Assembly: GCA_016870425.1 (NCBI GenBank)
Contig: VGBQ01000083.1
Coordinates: forward strand, 1-10,524
DNA from: Actinomycetota bacterium
Lineage (GTDB): Bacteria > Actinomycetota > Actinomycetes > S36-B12
Direction of reading: 5' to 3'
Length of the DNA stretch: 10,524 nt
The position numbers were made by a program, and so were the translations under genes. The notes under the pieces were generated by a model that was given only the letters and a program-made list of their open reading frames with translations, was not told the DNA's origin and made no database searches. Shown in pieces: positions 5,959-10,524 of the stretch; position 1 is the first letter of the stretch; each line of letters opens with the position of its first letter.

Positions 5959-7587
5959 ATGGCCAAGATCCTCGAGTTCGACGAGTCCGCGCGGCGCAGC
6001 CTTGAGCGCGGCGTCAATCAGCTCGCCGACACCGTCAAGGTGACCCTGGGCCCGCGTGGCCGCAACGTCGTCATCGACAAGAAGTGGGGCTCGCCCACGA
6101 TCACCAACGATGGCGTGACCATCGCTCGCGAGATCGAGCTCGAGGACCCCTACGAGAATCTCGGTGCGCAGCTCGTCAAGGAGGTCGCCACCAAGACCAA
6201 CGACATCGCCGGTGACGGCACCACCACCGCGACGGTCCTCGCCCAAGCCATGGTCAAGGAGGGCCTGCGACAGGTCGCGGCTGGCGCCAATCCCATGTCC
6301 CTGAAGAAGGGCATCGACGCTGCTGTCACGGCCATGAATGACGCGCTCGACTCCGCTGCCCGAGAGGTGCAGGGCCGCGAGGAGATCGCTCAGGTGGCCA
6401 CCATCTCCTCCCAGGATGCCGAGGTGGGCTCGCTCATCGCCGATGCCTTTGACAAGGTCGGCAAGGACGGCGTCATCTCCGTCGAGGAGTCCAGCGTCGC
6501 CGAGATGGGGCTGGAGTTCACCGAGGGCATGCAGTTCGACAAGGGCTACATCTCCCCGTACTTCGTCACAGATGCCGAGCGCATGGAGGCTGTCCTCGAC
6601 GACCCTGGCATCTTGCTCGTCCAGGGCAAGGTCTCGAGCGTCTCCGAGCTGCTCCCCGTGCTCGAGAAGGCCTCGCAGACGGGCAAGCCCCTGCTCATCA
6701 TCGCCGAGGACGTCGAAGGCGAGGCTCTCTCCACGCTCGTCGTCAACCGGATCCGAGGCACCTTCGCGTCCTGCGCCGTCAAGGCCCCCGCCTTTGGTGA
6801 CCGCCGCAAGGCGATCCTGCAGGACATCGCGATCCTCACCGGCGCGCAGGTCGTCGCCCCCGAGGTCGGCCTCAAACTCGATCAGGTCGGCCTCGAGGTG
6901 CTCGGTCACGCCCGCCGCGTCGTCGTCTCCAAGGACGACACCACCATCGTCGACGGGGGCGGTGACAAGCAGGCTGTCGCGGACCGCATCTCGCAGATCC
7001 GCCAGGAGATCGAGCGCACCGACTCCGATTGGGATCGCGAGAAGCTCCAGGAGCGGCTCGCCAAGCTGTCGGGAGGTGTCGTGGTCATCAAGGTGGGTGC
7101 GCACACCGAGGTCGAGCTCAAGGAAAAGAAGCACCGTGTCGAGGATGCCGTGTCCGCGACGCGCGCGGCCATCGACGAGGGCATTGTCGCGGGCGGTGGC
7201 ACCGCGCTTGTGCACGCGAGCAAGTCGCTCGACGGCGAACTGGGCTTCTCGGGAGACCAGGCCACGGGCGTGGCCGTCGTGGCCAAGGCTGCCGTGGAGC
7301 CGATGCGCTGGATCGCTGAGAACGCCGGCGAGCAGGGCTACGTCGTCGTGAGCAAGGTCGCTGACCTTCCGGTGGGACAGGGCCTGAACGCCGCCACCGG
7401 CGTCTATGAGGACCTTGTCGCCGCTGGTGTCATCGATCCCGTCAAGGTCACGAAGTCCGCCCTGTCCAACGCGGCGTCCATCGCCGGCATGCTCCTCACG
7501 ACCGAGGCGCTTGTCGTGGACAAGCCCGAGGATGAGGAGCCCGCGGGTCATGGCCACGGCCACGGCCACCACGGTCACAGCCACTAA
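5959..7587 (+). CDS. groEL: Chaperonin GroEL with His-rich tail (GroEL1 type)
   Basis: This is a 542-residue 60-kDa chaperonin. The ATP site is intact: TLGPRGRNVV (29-38), GDGTTTATVLA (85-95) and the catalytic Asp at 396 (equivalent to D398 of E. coli) in EDAVSATRAAIDEG, followed by IVAGGGTAL. The apical domain includes KAPAFGDRRKAIL. Instead of the GGM-repeat tail of housekeeping GroEL, the C terminus is HGHGHGHHGHSH with seven histidines after an acidic stretch. That is the mark of the actinobacterial GroEL1 class encoded with groES; such genomes usually carry a second groEL elsewhere with a GGM tail. The His tail may bind metal ions. AAGGA (5948-5952) lies 6 nt before the ATG. A hairpin-forming stretch follows the stop at once. 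Confidence 0.98.
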   Translation: MAKILEFDESARRSLERGVNQLADTVKVTLGPRGRNVVIDKKWGSPTITNDGVTIAREIELEDPYENLGAQLVKEVATKTNDIAGDGTTTATVLAQAMVKEGLRQVAAGANPMSLKKGIDAAVTAMNDALDSAAREVQGREEIAQVATISSQDAEVGSLIADAFDKVGKDGVISVEESSVAEMGLEFTEGMQFDKGYISPYFVTDAERMEAVLDDPGILLVQGKVSSVSELLPVLEKASQTGKPLLIIAEDVEGEALSTLVVNRIRGTFASCAVKAPAFGDRRKAILQDIAILTGAQVVAPEVGLKLDQVGLEVLGHARRVVVSKDDTTIVDGGGDKQAVADRISQIRQEIERTDSDWDREKLQERLAKLSGGVVVIKVGAHTEVELKEKKHRVEDAVSATRAAIDEGIVAGGGTALVHASKSLDGELGFSGDQATGVAVVAKAAVEPMRWIAENAGEQGYVVVSKVADLPVGQGLNAATGVYEDLVAAGVIDPVKVTKSALSNAASIAGMLLTTEALVVDKPEDEEPAGHGHGHGHHGHSH

Positions 7588-7597
7588 AGCGACTCGG

Positions 7598-7614
7598 CCG
7601 AGGTCTAGCCTCGG
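7598..7614 (+). repeat. Small inverted repeat after groEL
   Basis: CCGAGG and CCTCGG form a perfect 6-bp inverted repeat around TCTAG. It begins 10 nt after the groEL stop and overlaps the candidate -10 of the transporter (7606-7611). It may add to the groEL 3'-end structure. Confidence 0.45.
7606..7611 (+). promoter_or_regulatory. Candidate -10 element for the leaderless transporter mRNA
   Basis: TAGCCT ends 6 nt before ATG 7618, the same hexamer and spacing as upstream of the methyltransferase gene. No -35 and no good ribosome site are seen. Confidence 0.45.
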
Positions 7615-7617
7615 AAC

Positions 7618-8574
7618 ATGTCACTAGGGCGGGGGTCCGCGCAGCGCGCGGACCCCCGCCCTAGTGGTGTCACCCTCTGGGGGCCACTGCTCACCCTCTG
7701 GGTGGTGTGGGGGACGACGTACATCGGCACGGCCGCGATGGTCCAGTCGATCCCGCCCCTGCTGGGCGCAGGATCGCGCTACCTCGTGGGGGCGCTGCCG
7801 CTCGCCGTGATCGTCGTCGTGGCGCGTGGACCGCGGGCCTTCCATCTCACTAGGCGCCAGGCGGCATCAACGCTCGTCATGGGCATCGGCATCATCGGCA
7901 TCTGGGGAGCGATCGTGCCCCTGTCGCTGCAGCACATCCCCGGGGGCATCGCCGCTCTCGTCGCGGCCAGCGTGCCCGTCTGGGTGGTGCTGCTGCGGGC
8001 TCTGGCCCGCGAGCGCATCGGCGGTCGCACGATCATGGGGATCGTCCTGGGCATCGGGGGAGTTGCGGCCATGATGCTGCCCGGGGGCATTGCTCCCGTC
8101 GGTGGGACGACACCCGAGGGCGTGCTCTTCTGGTCGCTGGCGATGGTCGCGGCCAGCGTCTCCTGGGCCTTCTTCTCCTGGCGATCGTCGTCGCTGGACC
8201 TCCCGCAGGACACCGGCGTGCTCACGGTCTACCAGCTCGTGTGGTGCGGACTGGCGATCATGCTCGTCGGGCTGCTCGCTGGTGAGAGGGTCGACGTGGC
8301 TGCATACTCCGCGAGCAGCATGGGTGGATGGTTGTGGCTCGTCCTGGCCTCAGCCATCGGCTACGCGTCCTACACCTTCCTCATCGCGCGAGCCCCGCTG
8401 TCGCTCGTCTCGACCTTCGCCTTTGTCAATCCAGCCGTGGCCGTCTTCCTGGGCTGGCTGCTGCTGGGCGAGCCGCTGTCGCGGAGCGTCGTGATCGGGC
8501 TCGTCGTTGTGCTGGCAGGCACCGCCCTGGTGGTGCTGGGCGAGTCCTCGCGGCCGCCGCCTGCCGAGCCATGA
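7618..8574 (+). CDS. DMT-superfamily (EamA/YedA-like) membrane transporter
   Basis: This is a 318-residue protein with about ten hydrophobic segments and two EamA repeats (about 22-156 and 168-308). The first repeat opens with LWVVWGTTYIGTAAMV (27-42), typical of YedA/RhaT-like members. The second ends with AFVNPAVAVFLGWLLLGEPLS (268-288), the usual signature before the last helix. Such proteins sit in the inner membrane and often export amino acids or other small metabolites; the substrate is unknown here. ATG 7618 is chosen because the first helix needs residues upstream of the GTGs at 7702-7705 and a -10-like hexamer lies 6 nt before it. Oddly, codons 2-16 form half and half of a perfect 21-bp hairpin (7622-7666), so they may not be under normal protein selection. 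A second long inverted repeat follows the stop. It converges on whiB. Confidence 0.85.
   Translation: MSLGRGSAQRADPRPSGVTLWGPLLTLWVVWGTTYIGTAAMVQSIPPLLGAGSRYLVGALPLAVIVVVARGPRAFHLTRRQAASTLVMGIGIIGIWGAIVPLSLQHIPGGIAALVAASVPVWVVLLRALARERIGGRTIMGIVLGIGGVAAMMLPGGIAPVGGTTPEGVLFWSLAMVAASVSWAFFSWRSSSLDLPQDTGVLTVYQLVWCGLAIMLVGLLAGERVDVAAYSASSMGGWLWLVLASAIGYASYTFLIARAPLSLVSTFAFVNPAVAVFLGWLLLGEPLSRSVVIGLVVVLAGTALVVLGESSRPPPAEP
7622..7666 (+). terminator. 21-bp perfect hairpin inside the transporter start, probable groEL terminator
   Basis: The arms at 7622-7642 and 7646-7666 are perfectly complementary around a 3-nt loop (AGC). The stem is very GC-rich, with CACTAGGGCGGGGG on the left and CCCCCGCCCTAGTG on the right. 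It lies 34 nt after the groEL stop. There is no T-run, but U-less hairpin terminators have been proposed for actinobacteria. It lies within the first codons of the transporter. Confidence 0.65.
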
Positions 8575-8593
8575 CGCACTGTGAGTCACGGCC

Positions 8594-8644
8594 TCCGCCC
8601 TTAATCGACGCTAACAGCATCGCTTAGCGTCGATTAAGGGCGGA
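8594..8644 (+). terminator. 21-bp perfect inverted repeat after the transporter, probable terminator
   Basis: Arms at 8594-8614 and 8624-8644 pair perfectly around a 9-nt loop (CAGCATCGC). The left arm begins TCCGCCCTTAATCGACG. It starts 20 nt after the transporter stop. There is no T-run on either strand, and the stem is A/T-rich toward its middle, unlike the GC-rich stem at 7622. It could block transcription from both directions. Confidence 0.6.
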
Positions 8645-8662
8645 CAGCGAGAGGGACACATC

Positions 8663-8692
8663 AAAAAGCCCCACCCGGATCGCGGGTGGGGC
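8663..8692 (-). terminator. Intrinsic terminator of whiB
   Basis: On the minus strand, GCCCCACCCG and CGGGTGGGGC form a 10-bp GC stem with a 5-nt loop, followed directly by TTTTT (8667-8663). This is a classic Rho-independent terminator, 29 nt past the whiB stop. Confidence 0.9.
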
Positions 8693-8721
8693 CTCTTGAG
8701 ACTGGGTGCCGGGACGCGTCC

Positions 8722-9021
8722 TCAGACGGCGGTCGCCAGGCGTCGGCGCTGCTGCTGGTAGATCGTCTCGCGATCGTCCTCGCTCATGCCGCCCCACACT
8801 CCGTAGGGCTCGCGCACGGCAAGTGCGTGAGACGCGCACTGGGCGAGCACGGGGCATGTGGCGCAGACCGCCTTGGCGGCCCGCTCCCGCGCCTCCCGAG
8901 CGGGCCCACGCTCGCCCTCGGGATGGAAGAACGTGTCCGGGTCCTCGCCGCGGCACGCCCCGTCAAGCTGCCAGTCCCAGATGTCTGCGTTCGGTCCGGG
9001 GAGCCGAGAGATATCTGCCAT
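8722..9021 (-). CDS. whiB3: WhiB-family iron-sulfur regulator (WhiB3/WhiD-like)
   Basis: This is a 99-residue WhiB-like protein. The four cluster-binding cysteines are C23, C53, C56 and C62 (C-x29-C-x2-C-x5-C), and the GVWGG turn is at 74-78, followed by a basic C terminus (QQRRRLA). The N terminus LPGPNADIWDWQLDGACRG (7-25) closely resembles M. tuberculosis WhiB3 and Streptomyces WhiD rather than WhiB1, WhiB2 or WhiB7. Family members carry an oxygen- and nitric-oxide-sensitive 4Fe-4S cluster and regulate with the principal sigma factor; WhiB3 is linked to redox and lipid metabolism and WhiD to sporulation. The ATG at 9021 is fixed by AGGAGG (9035-9030) 8 nt upstream; an in-frame start at 9054 lacks conservation. 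The promoter and terminator are both visible, so it is a single-gene unit. It is convergent with groEL-transporter, the orientation I recall at the M. tuberculosis locus. Confidence 0.95.
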   Translation of the reverse strand: MADISRLPGPNADIWDWQLDGACRGEDPDTFFHPEGERGPAREARERAAKAVCATCPVLAQCASHALAVREPYGVWGGMSEDDRETIYQQQRRRLATAV

Positions 9022-9029
9022 TGCGTTTG

Positions 9030-9035
9030 CCTCCT
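9030..9035 (-). promoter_or_regulatory. Ribosome binding site of whiB
   Basis: AGGAGG on the minus strand, 8 nt before the ATG at 9021, is a perfect Shine-Dalgarno core and decides this start over the in-frame one at 9054. Confidence 0.9.
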
Positions 9036-9055
9036 GCCCGTAGGGGGATAACAAG

Positions 9056-9085
9056 ACCCTAGCAATCGCGCCGTAAGTTGGTCAA
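9056..9085 (-). promoter_or_regulatory. Promoter of whiB
   Basis: On the minus strand TTGACC (9085-9080) and TAGGGT (9061-9056) are 18 nt apart. This gives a start near 9049 and a leader of about 27 nt containing the AGGAGG site. Confidence 0.75.
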
Positions 9086-9088
9086 GGG

Positions 9089-9100
9089 GTTCAGTTGAAC
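9089..9100. promoter_or_regulatory. Inverted repeat next to the whiB -35, candidate operator
   Basis: GTTCA-GT-TGAAC is a perfect 5-bp inverted repeat three bases upstream of the whiB -35 hexamer. The position would suit an activator or repressor site. The protein that might bind it is unknown. Confidence 0.35.
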
Positions 9101-9115
9101 AATTTTCGACTCGTT

Positions 9116-9142
9116 TTCGGCCCATGGGTGAGCTGGGCCGAA
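9116..9142. promoter_or_regulatory. 9-9-9 inverted repeat upstream of the MerR/B12 gene, candidate operator
   Basis: TTCGGCCCA and TGGGCCGAA form a perfect 9-bp inverted repeat around 9 nt, about 80 nt upstream of the start at 9221. It could be an autoregulatory site of the MerR-type protein or a leader hairpin. No clear promoter for that gene is seen; GAGAAT (9209-9214), 6 nt before the ATG, is a weak -10 candidate. Confidence 0.4.
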
Positions 9143-9220
9143 TCCCGGGTCCTGGGCTCGTGGGATGGGGGCGCCGCCGCCTCGGGATGCGCCCTCGCGT
9201 ATGAGGCGGAGAATGGGGCC

Positions 9221-10189
9221 ATGCCCAGGGATCCCGGCGAGTCAACCGCGCCAGACCCGGGTGTGGATGAGGTGAGCAGCCCCGTCCCGGGTCTCACCGT
9301 CGCCGCCGTGGCGCGCCGACTTGGGGTGGCCCCGGCCACCCTGCGGACCTGGGATCGCCGCTACGGCCTGGGCCCCAGCCAGCACTCCGCCGGCGCCCAT
9401 CGCCGCTACTCCTCGGACGACATCGCCCGGCTCGAGCGCATGCGTCGACTGGTCCTGGCCGGCTTCCCGCCCGGCGAAGCCGCCCGCGCAGCGCAGGCAG
9501 GCGAGGATGCCGGAGGCCCTACGGCACCCCTCGTCGAGGTCACCGCGCGCCAGGGTGGCGGGCACGTCGTGGCCATCCCCGGAGGTACGCCGAACGCGCG
9601 AGGTCTGGCGCGTGCCGCGATCGCCCTGGATGCGGACTCATGCCGGAGCATCGTGGGCGAGACGCTGGACCGACGCGGCGTCGTATGGACCTGGGATCAC
9701 CTCGTCGTCCCCGTGCTCGTCGGCATCGGCCAGAAGTGGGAGCAGTCCGGGCGCGGGATTGACGTCGAGCACGTGCTGTCCGAGGCGATCCACGCGGAGT
9801 TCAGCGAGCGGGTGAGCCGGGCTCCCAGCACGTCGCCAGCCACGGTGCTCCTTGCTGCAGCGCCGGGAGAACTCCACGTGCTGCCGATGTGGGCTCTCGC
9901 CGCCGGTCTCGCGGAGCGACAGGTGGCCATGCGCATGATGGGCGCGCGCACACCCGTTGATGCTCTCGGCCAGGCCATGCGCCGCACAGGCCCGGGTGCG
10001 GTGCTCGTCTGGTCGCAAACGCGCGAGACAGGCGACCCCGCGCCATTGGCAGACCTGCCTGATCTGAGGCCTGAGCCCCTTGTCCTGCTGGGGGGACCCG
10101 GTTGGTGGCCAGTTGAGCCCCCTCGCGGCGAGCGTGTCTCCGACCTCTCGGAGGCCATCACGATGCTCGCGCGCGCCGCCGGCGCTTGA
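9221..10189 (+). CDS. MerR-type regulator with cobalamin-binding domain (CarH/LitR-like)
   Basis: This is a 322-residue protein read from ATG 9221 (GGAG 9 nt upstream). An N-terminal MerR winged helix-turn-helix (about 24-80) contains VARRLGVAPATLRTWDRRYG and AGAHRRYSSDDIARLERM. A helical bundle (about 125-200) holds KWEQSGRGIDVEH, that is W173-x9-E183-H184, the signature of the B12-capping domain in CarH and LitR. A Rossmann-like region follows with E217-L218-H219 in ELHVLP, matching the ExHxxG cobalamin motif except for Pro in place of Gly; H219 would be the lower axial ligand. LVLLGGPGW (287-295) fits the late Gly-rich strand. Proteins of this architecture repress DNA when bound to adenosylcobalamin and release it in light. 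The residue after W173 is Glu, where Thermus CarH has the His that ligates cobalt after light, as I recall. It is divergent from whiB, and the next gene overlaps its stop. Confidence 0.85.
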   Translation: MPRDPGESTAPDPGVDEVSSPVPGLTVAAVARRLGVAPATLRTWDRRYGLGPSQHSAGAHRRYSSDDIARLERMRRLVLAGFPPGEAARAAQAGEDAGGPTAPLVEVTARQGGGHVVAIPGGTPNARGLARAAIALDADSCRSIVGETLDRRGVVWTWDHLVVPVLVGIGQKWEQSGRGIDVEHVLSEAIHAEFSERVSRAPSTSPATVLLAAAPGELHVLPMWALAAGLAERQVAMRMMGARTPVDALGQAMRRTGPGAVLVWSQTRETGDPAPLADLPDLRPEPLVLLGGPGWWPVEPPRGERVSDLSEAITMLARAAGA

Positions 10190-10524
10190 ACCCCGCAGCG
10201 CGCTGGCAGGACGCCGTCGACCGAGGCGCCCGCGGAGACTATGCCGAAGCCGCCGCCGCATTGGCGCTCCTGGGAGATGGGGAGACCCGATGGGCCTCAC
10301 TTGCCCTGTCCACCCTGGCCAGCCACCATCGCCAGGTCGGTGATCCTGGCCGGGCCGCTGACCTCGACGCGCGGGCGCTGCAGTGCGCGACTGACGATGA
10401 GTCGCGTGCCGATGCCCTGATTGGCCTCGCGGCGGACGCCATCGCGAACCATCAGCCGGAGCAGGCGGCATCGTGGCATCAGCAGGCGGCCACGCATGCC
10501 TTGGATTCATGGAGGACTCGGACG
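10186..10524 (+). CDS. Helical TPR-like conserved hypothetical protein (3' partial)
   Basis: The frame is open from TTG 10186, which overlaps the regulator's stop as TTGA, to the last base of the window (113 codons, no stop). There is no ATG or GTG start in frame and no clear ribosome site, so translation is probably coupled to the upstream gene. The translation is Ala-rich and helical, with repeated helix pairs such as WASLALSTLASHHRQVGD, ADLDARALQCATDDESRADA and AASWHQQAATHAL, in the manner of TPR-like repeats. No enzymatic motif is visible. By position (beyond whiB3, same orientation) it would correspond to the conserved hypothetical gene Rv3415c that precedes sigD in M. tuberculosis. That is an inference from gene order, not from alignment; the function is unknown. 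Confidence 0.65.
   Translation, partial: MNPAARWQDAVDRGARGDYAEAAAALALLGDGETRWASLALSTLASHHRQVGDPGRAADLDARALQCATDDESRADALIGLAADAIANHQPEQAASWHQQAATHALDSWRTRT

Noticed and set aside
5893..7584. 563-codon open frame on the minus strand opposite groEL
   Set aside because: It is in codon register with groEL in GC-rich DNA, its translation (rich in Asp, Leu, Gly and His) resembles no family I know, and groEL is certain on the other strand.
7507..7587. His-Gly repeats as a tandem DNA repeat
   Set aside because: The GGCCAC units simply encode the conserved His-rich GroEL1 tail.
9101..9106. AATTTT as a -10 of a forward promoter with TTGGTC at 9078 as -35
   Set aside because: The spacing is 17 nt but AATTTT lacks the key A at position 2 in the right context, and the -35 match is poor; the low-GC patch alone does not support a promoter call.
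9095..9220. N-terminal extension of the B12 regulator from 9095
   Set aside because: The extra 42 residues show no conserved features, have no ribosome site and would cover the inverted repeat at 9116-9142; ATG 9221 has GGAG at good spacing.
9638..10510. 290-codon minus-strand frame opposite the B12 regulator
   Set aside because: It is a shadow of the regulator and the downstream TPR-like frame; the translation is Arg/Pro/His-rich without recognisable motifs.
1..10524. CRISPR arrays, tRNA or rRNA genes, insertion sequences, phage genes, toxin-antitoxin or defence cassettes
   Set aside because: Reading both strands I saw no regularly spaced direct repeats, no tRNA-like T-loop and acceptor pairing, no transposase motifs and no recognisable defence proteins; the genes are almost all in a conserved chromosomal neighbourhood.

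Overview
The window looks like chromosomal DNA of a high-GC Gram-positive bacterium (Actinomycetota). The evidence is the high GC content, a WhiB-family iron-sulfur regulator (a family essentially confined to this phylum and its phages), a CIRCE-controlled groES-groEL pair whose GroEL has a His-rich tail, and several starts that look leaderless. Genus cannot be read from the sequence. Gene order and orientation match a conserved actinobacterial neighbourhood. As I recall, in Mycobacterium tuberculosis it runs tsaB (Rv3421c), rimI, tsaD, groES, groEL1, then convergent whiB3, then the conserved hypothetical Rv3415c and sigD.

Layout. Positions 1-2221 (+) hold a tight operon, tsaB (5' end cut by the window edge), rimI and tsaD, joined by ATGA overlaps. 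TsaB and TsaD belong to the t6A tRNA modification machinery; RimI is an N-terminal acetyltransferase. Positions 2224-4037 (+) hold a membrane-anchored or secreted polysaccharide deacetylase and a homocysteine S-methyltransferase that probably starts at CTG. A SAM-dependent methyltransferase with a C-terminal THUMP-like region (4034-5272, -) converges on that pair; the two stop codons overlap within one CTAG. The 217-base divergent region 5273-5489 carries the groES promoter and two CIRCE boxes. groES (5490-5789) and groEL (5959-7587) follow, separated by a strong hairpin.

A DMT/EamA-family transporter (7618-8574, +) is bracketed by two 21-bp perfect inverted repeats. The first lies inside its own first codons and probably also ends groEL transcription. 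A whiB3/whiD-like gene (8722-9021, -) converges on the transporter and has its own U-tailed terminator. Divergent from it, after a 199-base regulatory region with a good promoter and two inverted repeats, is a MerR-type regulator with a cobalamin-binding domain of the CarH/LitR kind (9221-10189, +). It is coupled by a TTGA overlap to a helical, TPR-like ORF that runs off the window end.

Most of the window is well-understood housekeeping. The least ordinary parts are the CarH-like B12 regulator placed between whiB3 and the gene that normally follows it, the recurrent -10-like hexamer exactly 6 nt before start codons, the terminator-like hairpin inside the transporter's N-terminal codons, and the groES-groEL hairpin. 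I saw no mobile element, CRISPR array, tRNA, rRNA or recognisable new defence system.
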